Positions 8,907 through 17,986 of a stretch of 64,000 bases of DNA are shown piece by piece. The DNA comes from Paludisphaera rhizosphaerae (GTDB taxonomy: Bacteria > Planctomycetota > Planctomycetia > Isosphaerales > Isosphaeraceae). The translations under genes and the position numbers were made by a program. The number at the start of each line of letters is the position of its first letter. Position 1 is the stretch's first letter. The DNA is taken from positions 1-64,000 of the forward strand of contig NZ_JAALCR010000004.1 of NCBI RefSeq assembly GCF_011065895.1, read 5' to 3'. Under the pieces are notes generated by a model, which saw only the letters and a program-made list of their open reading frames with translations, had not been told where the DNA came from and searched no databases.

Positions 8907-10307
8907 CTAAGGGTTAAGGTCGTACTCGCGGATCTTGTCGAATAGCTGCCGACGGCTGATGCCCAGGCGCTCGGCCGTCCGGGTCCGGTTGCCGTTGCAG
9001 GCCGTCAGAGCTTGCTGGATGGCCCGCCGCTCCACTTCGGCCAGCAGCGCGCGGAGCGGCAGCGATTCGGACGCCTCGGCGACGGCCGGGATCGCCGGGT
9101 CGAGGGGTTCTTCGGCGTCGAGGTGTTCCGGCAGGATCGTCCGGCCACGCGCCGCGATCGCCGCACGCGCCAGGGCGTTTTCCAACTGCCGGACGTTCCC
9201 TGGCCAGGGACGCTCGCGGATCGCCGCCAGGGCTTCCGGCGAAAGCGAAAGCTCGCCCCAGCCGTGCCGACGTTCCACCCGTCGGAGGATGGCCTCGGCG
9301 AGAGGAGGAACGTCCTCGGGACGGTCGCGAAGCGGCGGGATGACGATCCGGGCGACGTTCAGTCGATAGAAGAGATCCTCGCGAAACCGACCGGCGGCGA
9401 CCTCCTTCGCCAGGTCGCGGTGCGTGGCCGAGATCACCCGGGCGTCGCTCCGCAGGGTCTCCGTCCCGCCGACGCGCTCGAACTCCCGCTGCTGGAGCAC
9501 GCGGAGGATCTTGGCCTGGGCCGACAGCGGCAACTCGCCCACCTCGTCGAGAAAGATGGAGCCCCCCGCCGCCCGCTCGAATCGGCCGGGCTTCTGACGG
9601 TCGGCCCCGGTGAACGCGCCGCGCTCGTGGCCGAACAGCTCGCTCTCGACCAGACCTTCCGGCAGCGCCCCACAGTTGACTCGAATGAACGGGCCGGCCG
9701 CGCGGTCGGAATGGCGGTGCAGCGCCGTGGCGACGAGTTCCTTCCCCGTGCCGCTCTCGCCGACGATCAGCACCGGCGCGTCGGTCGCGGCGGCCAGACC
9801 GATCGCCTTGAACACTTCGCGCATCGCGGCGCTGCGGCCCACCAACTCGGGCTCGGCGTCGTCTTCGGCCGGCTCGTCGCTGGTCTCGGTCCGGGCGCGG
9901 AGGGCCTTCACCTCGAAGGCCAACGCCCGCTGGCGGAGGGCCCGTTGCAGGGTCAACTGCACCTCGTCGAGGTCGAACGGCTTGGAGAGGTAATCGTAGG
10001 CTCCCCGGCGCATGGCCTCGATCGCCGCGGCCGAGCCGCCGTAAGCCGTGATGACGATGACCGGAAGCTCGGCCAGCCGCGAACCCAACTCGGCCAGGAC
10101 CGACAGACCGTCGCGGTTGGGCATCTTGAGATCGAGCAAGACGGCGTCCGGCCCCTCTTGCTCGATCAGGGCCAGGGCCTCGTCGCCGTCGCCAGCCTCA
10201 ATGACCTGGAAGCCTTCCGCCTTCAGGGTATGGGAGAGGCTGAACCGGATCGCCCGATCGTCCTCGGCGATGAGAATCTTCGCGCTCGGCGTCGAGGACA
10301 TGCTCAT
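8907..10307 (-). CDS. Sigma-54-dependent response regulator, NtrC family
   Basis: 466 residues in three domains. The receiver (about 10-125) has acidic EDD, phospho-acceptor Asp in AVLLDLKMPNRDG and Lys in YLSKPFD. The AAA+ domain (about 150-385) has Walker A GESGTGKE, the sigma-54 contact loop ERGAFTGAD and GSIFLDEVGELPL as Walker B. The C-terminal Fis-type helix-turn-helix is NRTRTAERLGISRRQLFDKI. It would activate sigma-54 promoters after phosphorylation by the kinase encoded immediately upstream, whose stop codon overlaps this ATG (ATGA). Target genes cannot be inferred. Confidence 0.95.
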   Translation of the reverse strand: MSMSSTPSAKILIAEDDRAIRFSLSHTLKAEGFQVIEAGDGDEALALIEQEGPDAVLLDLKMPNRDGLSVLAELGSRLAELPVIVITAYGGSAAAIEAMRRGAYDYLSKPFDLDEVQLTLQRALRQRALAFEVKALRARTETSDEPAEDDAEPELVGRSAAMREVFKAIGLAAATDAPVLIVGESGTGKELVATALHRHSDRAAGPFIRVNCGALPEGLVESELFGHERGAFTGADRQKPGRFERAAGGSIFLDEVGELPLSAQAKILRVLQQREFERVGGTETLRSDARVISATHRDLAKEVAAGRFREDLFYRLNVARIVIPPLRDRPEDVPPLAEAILRRVERRHGWGELSLSPEALAAIRERPWPGNVRQLENALARAAIAARGRTILPEHLDAEEPLDPAIPAVAEASESLPLRALLAEVERRAIQQALTACNGNRTRTAERLGISRRQLFDKIREYDLNP

Positions 10308-11722
10308 CCCCGGTCTCCTTTCGAGGCCCCGTTCGGGGCGATGGGAAGCGTGAGCGTGAACGCCGCGCCCCCCGCCGGGCGGTTCTCGGCCGAGAGGTCG
10401 CCACGGTGCGCCAGGGCGATCTCCCGAGCGATGGCCAGGCCGAGCCCCGTCCCTTCCGCCTTGGTCGTGAAGAAGGGCTCGAACAGGTGGGCCAGGGCCT
10501 CCGTCGAGAGCCCCGGCCCCTCGTCCGAGACCGTCGCCGCGACGGTCCCCCGCGCCAGATCGCGGCGGGTCTCGACCCTTAGGAGGCCCCCCTTCGGCAT
10601 GACCTGAAGGGCGTTGGTCGTCAGATTGCGGAACACCTGCACGAGCGCCGGGGGAGCCATGTCGACGGGGGGGAGGCCGGGCTCCAGGTCGAGTTCCACG
10701 TGAACCCCCTGCTCGCGGGCCCGATCCTCGGCCAGTCGGGCGGCTTCGACGGCCACCGAGTTCAGGTCCCCCGGCGTTAGATCCTGAGCGTCGGCCCGGG
10801 AGAACTGCAAGAGGCGCGAGACGATCCCCTCCAGGCGGTCGACCTCGTCGATCAGGTGGTCGAATCCCTCCTCGCCCATGCCGAGCCCCCGCCGCCAGAG
10901 TTGGGTGATGCTCCGAATCCCCGCCAGGGGGTTGCGGACCTCGTGGGCGACCCCGGCGAGAAGCTTCCCGAGCGCCGCCAGCCGCTCGCTGCGGCGCAGC
11001 TCGGTCCGGAGTCGTTCGCGTTCCTCCCCCTGGCGACGAACCGTGCGCGCCAGCCGGACCGTCAGAGCGAGCGAGCCGAGGATCCCGGTCAGGGCCAGGC
11101 CGGCGAACCAGCGGTATCCCCGCGCCGACTGGTCGATGTAGATCGGATCGACGAGCCGGGTCATGGTCCAGGTGGCGGCCACGACCCGGTCGTTCACCCG
11201 GACGGGGGCCGTTCGGATGGCGATGGTGTACGGCGGGACGTCTTCAACGACCGAAAGGTCGTGCCGCTTGCGAAAGGCGGCGTCGACCTGGGTGTCGACG
11301 TAGTCGTAGAGATTGCGCGGGGCGGTCGCCGCCTCGCCGGAGTCGGAGGCCTCGCGGACCTCGTTCGGGAGCGCGGGGAGGAACGGCCGTTCGGGACGCG
11401 AGGGGACGTAATAGCCCGCCTCCAGGCCCGGGAAGCGATGCTGGATCCGTTCGGCCTCCTGGGAAAGCCGGCGGTCGAGGGCCGTCCAGTCGTCGGCGTC
11501 CATGAAATCGGGAAAGCGCCGGATGCCGGCCAGGGCGTCCCTCCCCTGAACGTCGAGTTGATCGCTGGCCTCCTTGAGTCGCTCGTTCGCCCGAGCCCGG
11601 CGTTGCTCTCGCTCGACGACGGCCGTGCTCGTGTACCAGAGCGTTCCGAGCGCAGCGGCGAACAGGACCAGCACAACGCCGATCTGGACCGCCAAAGGCG
11701 AAACCCATCGGGATCGGTCCAT
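10304..11722 (-). CDS. Membrane sensor histidine kinase
   Basis: 472 residues from ATG 11722, with a GAGGAG site 9 bases upstream; the further ATG at 11752 lacks one. One membrane helix near the N-terminus (VQIGVVLVLFAAALGTLWY) and a second near residue 220 (AGLALTGILGSLALTV) enclose a periplasmic sensing region of about 170 residues with no recognised fold. The H-box GVAHEVRNPLAGIRS carries the phosphorylated His. N-box NLTTNALQVMP, and DEGPGLS and GTGLGLAIAREI of the ATPase domain, are intact. It resembles NtrB/ZraS-type kinases and pairs with the overlapping NtrC-type regulator. Confidence 0.93.
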   Translation of the reverse strand: MDRSRWVSPLAVQIGVVLVLFAAALGTLWYTSTAVVEREQRRARANERLKEASDQLDVQGRDALAGIRRFPDFMDADDWTALDRRLSQEAERIQHRFPGLEAGYYVPSRPERPFLPALPNEVREASDSGEAATAPRNLYDYVDTQVDAAFRKRHDLSVVEDVPPYTIAIRTAPVRVNDRVVAATWTMTRLVDPIYIDQSARGYRWFAGLALTGILGSLALTVRLARTVRRQGEERERLRTELRRSERLAALGKLLAGVAHEVRNPLAGIRSITQLWRRGLGMGEEGFDHLIDEVDRLEGIVSRLLQFSRADAQDLTPGDLNSVAVEAARLAEDRAREQGVHVELDLEPGLPPVDMAPPALVQVFRNLTTNALQVMPKGGLLRVETRRDLARGTVAATVSDEGPGLSTEALAHLFEPFFTTKAEGTGLGLAIAREIALAHRGDLSAENRPAGGAAFTLTLPIAPNGASKGDRG

Positions 11723-11851
11723 CCACGGTTCTCCTCGACTGTTCGACGGCACCCAACAGGCCCCGGCAATTGTCGCGCCTGAAGCCCGCTTGCTCCACCA
11801 GTCGGCGAGATTCAGGCCACTCGCTGTTCATCGATGGTTCACAGGCCCTGT

Positions 11852-11895
11852 TTGGGCGGAATCCCCCCGCATAGGTGTGGGGGGATTCCGCCCAA
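11852..11895. repeat. Perfect long inverted repeat (19-bp stem, 6-base loop)
   Basis: Bases 11852-11870 pair with 11877-11895, perfect over the outer 17 bp and then a G-T and a C-G pair, with loop ATAGGT. It lies between the divergent kinase gene and the exported-protein gene. No T tract follows, so it is not a classic terminator; it could be an operator or an RNA hairpin in a leader. Confidence 0.7.
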
Positions 11896-12036
11896 CCTCG
11901 GGCGAAAACACCGGCAAAACCCGGAAATGAAGGCGTTTTAGGCTTTGGCATCCCCCGTGCTTTGGCTCGTCGATCGCGGCCGAGTCGATCGGCCCTCAGC
12001 GTTTGTTCGGAGGTTCATGATCATGGGAGGGATGTC

Positions 12037-12819
12037 ATGTTGAAACCAATCGCGCTGGGTCTGTCGAGCTTGCTGGGAGTCGGGCTGGCCGGGATTTACC
12101 AGGGTCCTCCGGGCCCTCCGGGAGAAGAGCCGCCCCCGCCCCCGAAAAAGAAGGCCGCCGGCGACGAGCTGCGGAAGTCGTACAACCTGCTGCGAAAAGT
12201 CCGCGCCGATGGGGGGGGAGTCCGGACCGAGGAACGCATCAAGGACTGGACCGATCGGGCGACCGAGCTTTACCGGCAGGCCGTCAAGGCGACGGAGGAC
12301 GGCGACCGGCGTCGGGGCCGCGAGATCGGCGTCGCGGCCCACGACCTGGCCCGGGCCGTCGACCACGCCCGCAACGCCGCTCGGCTGGATCGGCCGGATC
12401 CTGACCTTCCGCCCCCGCCCGCAAGCGCCGGTCCGGAAGACGTCGGCGAGCGCACTCGCCGCGACCTCTTCCGCGCCTACGAGCGGATCCGCTCGGCCCC
12501 GGAATACGGCCCCGAGGCCGACGCGAAATTCTATCTCGACGGTGCCCGCGACCTCTACAACGCCGCCCGCCGCGACATGGAGGCCGGACGCGAGGAACGA
12601 GCCGGCGAACTCGCCCGCGCCGCCGAGGCCATGACGCACGTCCCCGAACACCTCAGCCACGCCACCGTCGACGACCCCGACGACGGGCCGGCCGGCAAGG
12701 AATTCGATCCCGAACCCAAGAAGAAGGGCGACCCCAAGAAGAAGGCCGGCCCGCGCGATGAATTCGCCCCGGCGCCTGATGCCAGGGGCGAGCGCACGTT
12801 ACCTCCTCCTCTGCCCTGA
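12037..12819 (+). CDS. Exported hypothetical protein, Pro- and Lys-rich
   Basis: 260 residues from ATG 12037, with GGAGGG 6 bases upstream; the frame is open further upstream but without a ribosome site. The N-terminus MLKPIALGLSSLLGVGLAGI looks like a signal peptide, followed by a PPGPPGEEPPPPP linker. The core has two helical segments of similar pattern (about residues 50-115 and 135-200: AxELYRQAVKA..., ARDLYNAARRDMEAG...), suggesting a helical-bundle duplication. The C-terminus is a charged EPKKKGDPKKK tail. No family recognised. It is divergent from the histidine kinase gene. Confidence 0.65.
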   Translation: MLKPIALGLSSLLGVGLAGIYQGPPGPPGEEPPPPPKKKAAGDELRKSYNLLRKVRADGGGVRTEERIKDWTDRATELYRQAVKATEDGDRRRGREIGVAAHDLARAVDHARNAARLDRPDPDLPPPPASAGPEDVGERTRRDLFRAYERIRSAPEYGPEADAKFYLDGARDLYNAARRDMEAGREERAGELARAAEAMTHVPEHLSHATVDDPDDGPAGKEFDPEPKKKGDPKKKAGPRDEFAPAPDARGERTLPPPLP

Positions 12820-12836
12820 CCGTGACCACGAAAAAA

Positions 12837-12998
12837 CGTCTTCCCCCCTGGAGGGGGAAGACAGACCGCGAAGCGGTCAGATGAGGGGGAGGGATGACCG
12901 GCGCGGGATTGAGAACGCCTCGTTGGTCATACACTCCACACCTGTCGTCCCCCTCATCCGGCCCTTCGGCCACCTTCCCCCTCCAGGGGGGGAAGGCC
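12837..12998. repeat. Interspersed palindromic repeat, copy A (two inverted units)
   Basis: Two inverted units, about 12838-12893 and 12943-12998. Each carries a small hairpin (CTTCCCCC...GGGGGAAG), a GACC/GGTC-type hairpin and the tail GATGAGGGGG. The layout resembles BIME/REP elements. It fills the gap between the exported-protein gene and the MFS gene. A sister copy is at 16955-17108. Confidence 0.8.
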
Positions 12999-13076
12999 GT
13001 TGTGGTCGCCTCTTTGGATCTCCAGACTCCAGCTCCATCACGAGCCTGAGCCGCTATCTCGGAGCCTCCACGCACC

Positions 13077-14321
13077 ATGGACATGCGGAATCGGATCGGG
13101 CTTTACGGCTCCTACTTCCTGGGGATGGCCGGCATTGGCTTCACCCTGCCGTATCTGCCGCTCTTCCTGGGGCAGCGGGGGTTGTCGGATTCGGCCATCG
13201 GGGTCGTCTCGACGCTCGCAGCCCTCACCAGTCTGGCGCAGTTCCCGGTGGGGATCTGGTCGGACCGCCTGGGCTCGCGCAAGCCCTTCATCGTCGCGGC
13301 GCTCGCCGCCGTGGCCGTCTCGACGTGGCTCCTGCGGGGGGCCGAAGGGACGGTCTGGCTCGGCTTCCTGGTCCTGCTGTTCGCGGAGAACGGGATCGGC
13401 CGCGCGGTGGTCGAGAGCCTCTCCGGGGCCGAGGCCGCGGCGCTGGCACGGCAGGGGGAAGTCGGTGCGGCGCTCGGGGCGCTTCGGCTCTGGAAGCCGG
13501 TCGGCGTCGTGCTGACGGCCCTGCTGGGGAGTTGGATGTCCGAACGCTTCGGCGTGGCCGCGATCCTCGGGCCGCTGGCGGTCGTCCAGACGCTGGCTGT
13601 CGTCGCGGCCCTCCTGATCCACGAACCGCACGACAAGAAACCCGTCGCCGAGAAGGCCGGCGACAGGCCGAACAACATCCAGTGGCTGCCGAAAGACCCA
13701 GCCCTCTGGACGTTCGTCGCGGCGATGGTCCTCTACCACGCGGCGAACGCCCCGGGCGGCGTCTATTTGGGGCTCTTCCTCAAGCGCGACCTGCACGCCC
13801 CGGAGCGGATGCTGGCGTACGCGTTCATCGTGAGCATGGTCGCCTGGACGCTGGTGGTCTGGCCGGCGGGCTGGCTGGCGGACCGCTGGGGGCGCAAGCC
13901 GTTGCTGGTGGCCGGCTGGGCGATCATGGCCGTGCGGTTGCTCCTCCTCACCGTCATCCATTCGCCGTGGCTGGCCGTGGCGAACCAGGCGCTCGACGGC
14001 ATCGGCAACGGGCTGTTCGCGGTCCTGGCCGCCGCCTGGGTGACCGACCGCCTGGCCGACCCTCGCCGTGCGGGCGAAGCCCAGGTGCTCGTCGGCTCCT
14101 GCCTGGTGCTGGGCTCGGCGCTCGGCCCGGCGGCGGCCGCTTGTCTCGTCGGGCCGCTCGGCTATCGCGGTCTGTTCGCCGCGCTGGCGGCCCTTGGCGC
14201 GATCGCGACGGCCGTCGTGATCTTCCTCGTCCCCGAGACCCTCTCTCGTCATCGGGAAGTCGGCGAAGGCGGGATGGTCGATCCGATGGCCACGACGTCT
14301 GATCTTTCGGCCGTGCCTTGA
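13077..14321 (+). CDS. MFS transporter
   Basis: 414 residues with about 12 hydrophobic segments. The start MDMRNRIGLYGSYFLGMAG leads straight into the first helix. The MFS loop 2-3 motif appears as GIWSDRLGSRKPF near residue 60, and a repeat of it in the second half as GWLADRWGRKPLL near residue 270, which is the hallmark of the duplicated six-helix MFS fold. NQALDGIGNGLFAVLAAAWVTDRL is the MFS motif-C region. Inner membrane, secondary transport; substrate unknown. First gene of a three-transporter run with only 51 bases to the next gene. Confidence 0.92.
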   Translation: MDMRNRIGLYGSYFLGMAGIGFTLPYLPLFLGQRGLSDSAIGVVSTLAALTSLAQFPVGIWSDRLGSRKPFIVAALAAVAVSTWLLRGAEGTVWLGFLVLLFAENGIGRAVVESLSGAEAAALARQGEVGAALGALRLWKPVGVVLTALLGSWMSERFGVAAILGPLAVVQTLAVVAALLIHEPHDKKPVAEKAGDRPNNIQWLPKDPALWTFVAAMVLYHAANAPGGVYLGLFLKRDLHAPERMLAYAFIVSMVAWTLVVWPAGWLADRWGRKPLLVAGWAIMAVRLLLLTVIHSPWLAVANQALDGIGNGLFAVLAAAWVTDRLADPRRAGEAQVLVGSCLVLGSALGPAAAACLVGPLGYRGLFAALAALGAIATAVVIFLVPETLSRHREVGEGGMVDPMATTSDLSAVP

Positions 14322-14372
14322 CGATGATACTGCGGCTTCCCGCTTCTTGACCGCCTCGTAGGAGTTGTCCCC

Positions 14373-15617
14373 GTGTCGACGAGTTCGGCTTCCATACCCC
14401 TGGTCTCGACGATCTTCGGCCTAACGTATCTGGCGCTGGCCGTCGGCAAGATCCCCGGCCTGCGGATCGACCGGGCGGGGATCGCGCTGGTGGGGGCCTC
14501 CGCGATGCTCGCCGCGGGCGTGCTTTCCATGCACGAGGCGGCCAGGGCCGTGGACTATGAGACGATCGTCCTGCTCTTCGGCATGATGATCGTGGTCTCC
14601 TACCTCCGACTCGCCGGCTTCTTCGCGCTGGCGACCGACGGCATCGCCGCGCGGTTCTCGGGGGCCTATTCACTGCTGGCGGTCGTGATCGTCATGTCGG
14701 GCGTCCTCTCGGCGTTCCTGGTCAACGACGTCGTCTGCGTGGCGATGACCCCGCTCGTTCTTCACCTTTGCGAGCGGCTCAAGCGGCCGGCGATCCCCTA
14801 CCTGATCGGCCTGGCGACGGCCTCAAACATCGGCTCGGTGGCAACGATCACGGGGAATCCCCAGAACATCATCATCGGCTCGATGTCTCAGATACCCTAC
14901 CTGCGATTCGCGGCCAAGCTCGCGCCGGTGGCGGTGATCGGGCTGGCGATCAACTTCGCCGTGGTGGCGCTGGTCTACCGCCGGACGCTCGCCCAGAAGG
15001 TCGAGGACGGGTCGATTGAGCAGGAGCCGACCCGACCACGCGTCCACACGGGCCTGCTGGCCAAGAGCGTCTCCGTGACGCTCGTCGCGGTCGCGCTGTT
15101 CTTCCTGGGCCAGCCGATCGCCCTCGTGGCGCTGGCGGCTGCGGGGGTGCTGATGCTCGACCGGGTCCGCCCTGAGAAGATCTACGGCTCGCTGGACTGG
15201 CCCCTGCTGGTCATGTTCGCGGGGCTATTCGTGGTCGTGCACGCCTTCGAGGTCACCGTCGTCCACACCTGGGGACTGGAGCGCTGGCACGCCCTGCTTC
15301 AGTCGCCGGTGGTGATGGTGAGCGGGCTGTCGGTCGTGCTATCGAACCTCGTGTCGAACGTCCCGGCGGTCTTGCTGTTCAAGCCGCTGATGGAGGTCAT
15401 GCCGCAGAAGGAAACGGCGTGGCTGGCCCTGGCGATGTCGAGCACGCTGGCGGGGAACCTGACGGTGCTGGGGTCGGTCGCCAACCTCATCGTCGTTGAG
15501 AACGCCCGTCGGGCCGGCACGCATCTGGGGTTCGTCGAGTACCTCAAGGTCGGCGTCCCCCTAACGATCGCGACGACCCTCGTGGGCGTCGCCTGGCTTT
15601 CGCTCGTCCACTATTGA
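14373..15617 (+). CDS. SLC13/ArsB-NhaD-type anion permease
   Basis: 414 residues, about 11 membrane helices, GTG start with AGGAG 9 bases upstream. Ion-transporter signatures are visible in both halves: VLSAFLVNDVVCVAMTPLVL and ATASNIGSVATITGNPQNII in the first, LSNLVSNVPAVLLF and AGNLTVLGSVANLIVVENAR in the second. These NxxxxxxTP and GNPQN/GSVANL motifs belong to the ArsB/NhaD/CitMHS superfamily, which moves arsenite, Na+/H+, citrate or other anions. No arsenic genes lie nearby, so arsenite is not supported. Sits between two MFS genes in the same orientation. Confidence 0.9.
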   Translation: MSTSSASIPLVSTIFGLTYLALAVGKIPGLRIDRAGIALVGASAMLAAGVLSMHEAARAVDYETIVLLFGMMIVVSYLRLAGFFALATDGIAARFSGAYSLLAVVIVMSGVLSAFLVNDVVCVAMTPLVLHLCERLKRPAIPYLIGLATASNIGSVATITGNPQNIIIGSMSQIPYLRFAAKLAPVAVIGLAINFAVVALVYRRTLAQKVEDGSIEQEPTRPRVHTGLLAKSVSVTLVAVALFFLGQPIALVALAAAGVLMLDRVRPEKIYGSLDWPLLVMFAGLFVVVHAFEVTVVHTWGLERWHALLQSPVVMVSGLSVVLSNLVSNVPAVLLFKPLMEVMPQKETAWLALAMSSTLAGNLTVLGSVANLIVVENARRAGTHLGFVEYLKVGVPLTIATTLVGVAWLSLVHY

Positions 15618-15633
15618 AATACACCTACGAACC

Positions 15634-16911
15634 ATGATCGATACAGTCGCCGAGAAAGCCGTCGAATCGGAGAAGAACGCCCCTTCGTCCACCAGCCTTC
15701 GGGCGATGGACGGGCTGAACTTCTTTCTCGCGGACGTCCGAGACGGGATGGGGCCGTTCCTGGGGACGTTCCTCCGGACCGACCATCAATGGGATCCGGG
15801 GCGGGTCGGCATCGCCATGGCGGCCTCGCAGATCGGCACGCTGCTGGCGCAGACGCCGGCGGGGGCGCTCATTGACCGCACCCGGGCGAAGCGGTTTGCC
15901 GTCGCGGTCGCCGCGGTGCTAGTCGCGGCGTGTTGCATCCTCCTGTATCTGGTTCCGACCTTTCCGGTCGTCGTCGCCTCGCAGACGCTGATGGGGGCGG
16001 CGGCGACGATCTTCCCGCCGGCGATCGCCGCGGTGTCGCTCGGGCTGGTCGGCCGGGCCCTGATGCCCAGGCGGACCGGCCGCAACGAGGCGTTCAACCA
16101 CGCCGGCAACGTGGTCGCCGCGGCTCTGGCCGGCGGCGGAGCGTACTTCTTCGGCTACGGGGCGATGTTCATCCTGGTTGCCGGGATGGCGGTCGCCAGC
16201 GCCTTCGTCGTGATGATGATTCGCGAGGACGACATCGACCACGACCTGGCCCGCGGCGAGGACGAAGGGGGCGAGGCGCTGGGCGTCGGCGAGCTGTTCC
16301 GAGACCGGCGGATCCTGATCTTCATCGCCTCGGCGGTGCTCTTCCACTTCGCCAACGCCGCGATGCTGCCGCTGGTGGGGCAGAAGTCGGGCGACGGCCT
16401 CAAGGAAGGGGCGGCCGTCGTGATGTCGGCCTGCATCATCGTCGCGCAGATGGTTATGGTCCCGGTCTCGCTGGCGGCGAGCCGGTTGGCGGCCTCGTGG
16501 GGGAGGAAGCCGGTCTTCCTGCTGGGATTCGCCGTCCTGCCGGTGCGAGGCCTGCTTTATTGCCTGAGCGTCAACCCGGCCTACCTCGTCGCCGTGCAGT
16601 TGCTGGACGGCATCGGTGCGGGGATCTTCGGGGTGGTCTCCGTGCTGGTAATCGCCGACCTGACGAGGGGGACGGGTCGGTTCAACCTGACTCAAGGGGC
16701 GCTCGCGACGGCCACCGGCCTGGGTGCGGGGCTGAGCAACGTGCTCGCCGGATTCGTCGTCAAGGAAGCGGGCTTCGACGCCGGCTTCGTCCTGCTCGCC
16801 GCGATCGCCGCCGTGGGGGCGGTCTTCTTCGCGCTGGCGATGCCCGAGACCCGGCCGTCGGAAGCGAGCGCAGCGGGGTTTGGCGTGGACGCGGCGGATG
16901 GGGCCCGTTAG
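15634..16911 (+). CDS. MFS transporter
   Basis: 425 residues with a hydrophilic N-terminus of about 25 residues, then about 12 helices. The loop 2-3 motif is GALIDRTRAKRF, and the second-half copy is ASRLAASWGRKPVF. VQLLDGIGAGIFGVVSVLVIADLT matches the equivalent DGIGxG segment of the first MFS protein of the cluster, though overall the two are only distantly alike. Starts 16 bases after the anion permease, so probably co-transcribed. Substrate unknown. Confidence 0.9.
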   Translation: MIDTVAEKAVESEKNAPSSTSLRAMDGLNFFLADVRDGMGPFLGTFLRTDHQWDPGRVGIAMAASQIGTLLAQTPAGALIDRTRAKRFAVAVAAVLVAACCILLYLVPTFPVVVASQTLMGAAATIFPPAIAAVSLGLVGRALMPRRTGRNEAFNHAGNVVAAALAGGGAYFFGYGAMFILVAGMAVASAFVVMMIREDDIDHDLARGEDEGGEALGVGELFRDRRILIFIASAVLFHFANAAMLPLVGQKSGDGLKEGAAVVMSACIIVAQMVMVPVSLAASRLAASWGRKPVFLLGFAVLPVRGLLYCLSVNPAYLVAVQLLDGIGAGIFGVVSVLVIADLTRGTGRFNLTQGALATATGLGAGLSNVLAGFVVKEAGFDAGFVLLAAIAAVGAVFFALAMPETRPSEASAAGFGVDAADGAR

Positions 16912-16954
16912 CCTTGAATGGCTGTCGTGGAAGGTCGAACAATGGGCTTTCCGA

Positions 16955-17108
16955 CGCCTTCCCCCCTCGCGGGGGAAGGCAGACCCCGCAGGGGTCGGAT
17001 GAGGGGGACGACCGCCGTCGGATGCACATCCGACGATCGTCCTGAACGCAGAACCGATCGCCCCCTCATCCGGCCCTTGGGCCACCTTCCCCCGCGAGCG
17101 GGGAAGGC
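16955..17108. repeat. Interspersed palindromic repeat, copy B (two inverted units)
   Basis: Units at about 16955-17010 and 17052-17108 are inverted copies of the same consensus as copy A at 12837-12998: a CCTTCCCC...GGGGAAGG hairpin followed by a GGCC/GACC hairpin and GATGAGGGGG. The spacer holds a further short palindrome (GTCGGATG / CATCCGAC). It lies just after the last transporter gene. Confidence 0.8.
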
Positions 17109-17146
17109 CGTCCTCCCGATCCCCCCGCCGCCTTGAGAACGCCGCC

Positions 17147-17986
17147 GTGAAACTCGCCTTCAGCTCGAACGCGTACTTGAAGCACCCCTTCGACGAGACC
17201 GCGGCGCGGATCGCCGCCGCCGGTTACGACGGCCTGGAACTCCTGGCCGACGTTCCCCACGCCTGGCCGGCCGGCCTGCTGGAGGGCCCCAAGAAGGCCA
17301 TCCGCGAGGCCATGAGCCGCCACGGGCTCGCGTTCTCGAACATCAACTCGTTCATGATGAACGCGGTGGCCGACTACCGCCAACCGTACTGGCATCCGTC
17401 GTTCCTGGAGCCCGACGAGGCCTATCGCCGGGTCCGGATCGACCACACCCGCCGGGCGCTCGATCTCTGCGCCGAACTGGGCGCCCCACACATCACGACC
17501 GAGCCCGGCGGCCCGATCCCGCCGGGGATGTCGCGGGCGCAGGCCGTCGACCTGTTCGTGGAGACGCTCAAGCCGCTGGCCGCTCACGCCGAGAAGCTGG
17601 GGATTCTGCTCCTCATCGAGCCCGAGCCCGAGCTTCTGCTGGAGCGGACCGACCAGTACGTGGAGATCCACGAGCGCGTGAACTCCCCCGCGCTGGGGCT
17701 GAACTTTGACGTCGGCCACGCCTTCTGCATGTCCGAGGACCTCCCCCGGGCGATCGAGGCCCTGGCGCCGCTGACGCGACACTACCACCTGGAAGACATC
17801 GCCGCGACGCGGGTCCACCACCACATGATCCCCGGCGACGGCGTCATCGACTTCGCCGAGGTCGTGGCCGCGATCAAGTCAACCTGCTACGACGGCTGGC
17901 TGACCGTGGAACTCTACCCGTTCCAGGACGACCCCGACGCCGCGGCGAAGCGGGCGTTCGAGGTCCTCAAGCCGCTCGTCGGATGA
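17147..17986 (+). CDS. Sugar phosphate isomerase/epimerase-like TIM barrel
   Basis: 279 residues, GTG start. AP-endonuclease-2/xylose-isomerase-like barrel: AGYDGLELLADVPHAW near the N-terminus, LLIEPEPELLLE (first metal Glu), LNFDVGHAFC (Asp and His ligands), HYHLEDIAA, HHHMIPGDGVIDF and a final Glu in LTVELYP. The metal set is intact, so it is probably an active isomerase or epimerase. The stop overlaps the start of the UbiA-like gene (ATGA), which implies coupling. The context with a UbiA-like prenyltransferase and a second TIM barrel suggests an ebo-like pathway; the substrate is unknown. Confidence 0.88.
   Translation: MKLAFSSNAYLKHPFDETAARIAAAGYDGLELLADVPHAWPAGLLEGPKKAIREAMSRHGLAFSNINSFMMNAVADYRQPYWHPSFLEPDEAYRRVRIDHTRRALDLCAELGAPHITTEPGGPIPPGMSRAQAVDLFVETLKPLAAHAEKLGILLLIEPEPELLLERTDQYVEIHERVNSPALGLNFDVGHAFCMSEDLPRAIEALAPLTRHYHLEDIAATRVHHHMIPGDGVIDFAEVVAAIKSTCYDGWLTVELYPFQDDPDAAAKRAFEVLKPLVG

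Noticed and set aside
9012-10607. 531-residue frame opposite the NtrC-type regulator
   Set aside because: Shadow of a gene with intact motifs on the other strand.
12837-12998. CRISPR-like repeat
   Set aside because: Only two inverted units with no regular spacers; it is a palindromic interspersed repeat.
14373-15617. Arsenite efflux pump arsB
   Set aside because: Superfamily motifs fit, but no arsenic genes nearby, so a specific arsB name is not supported.
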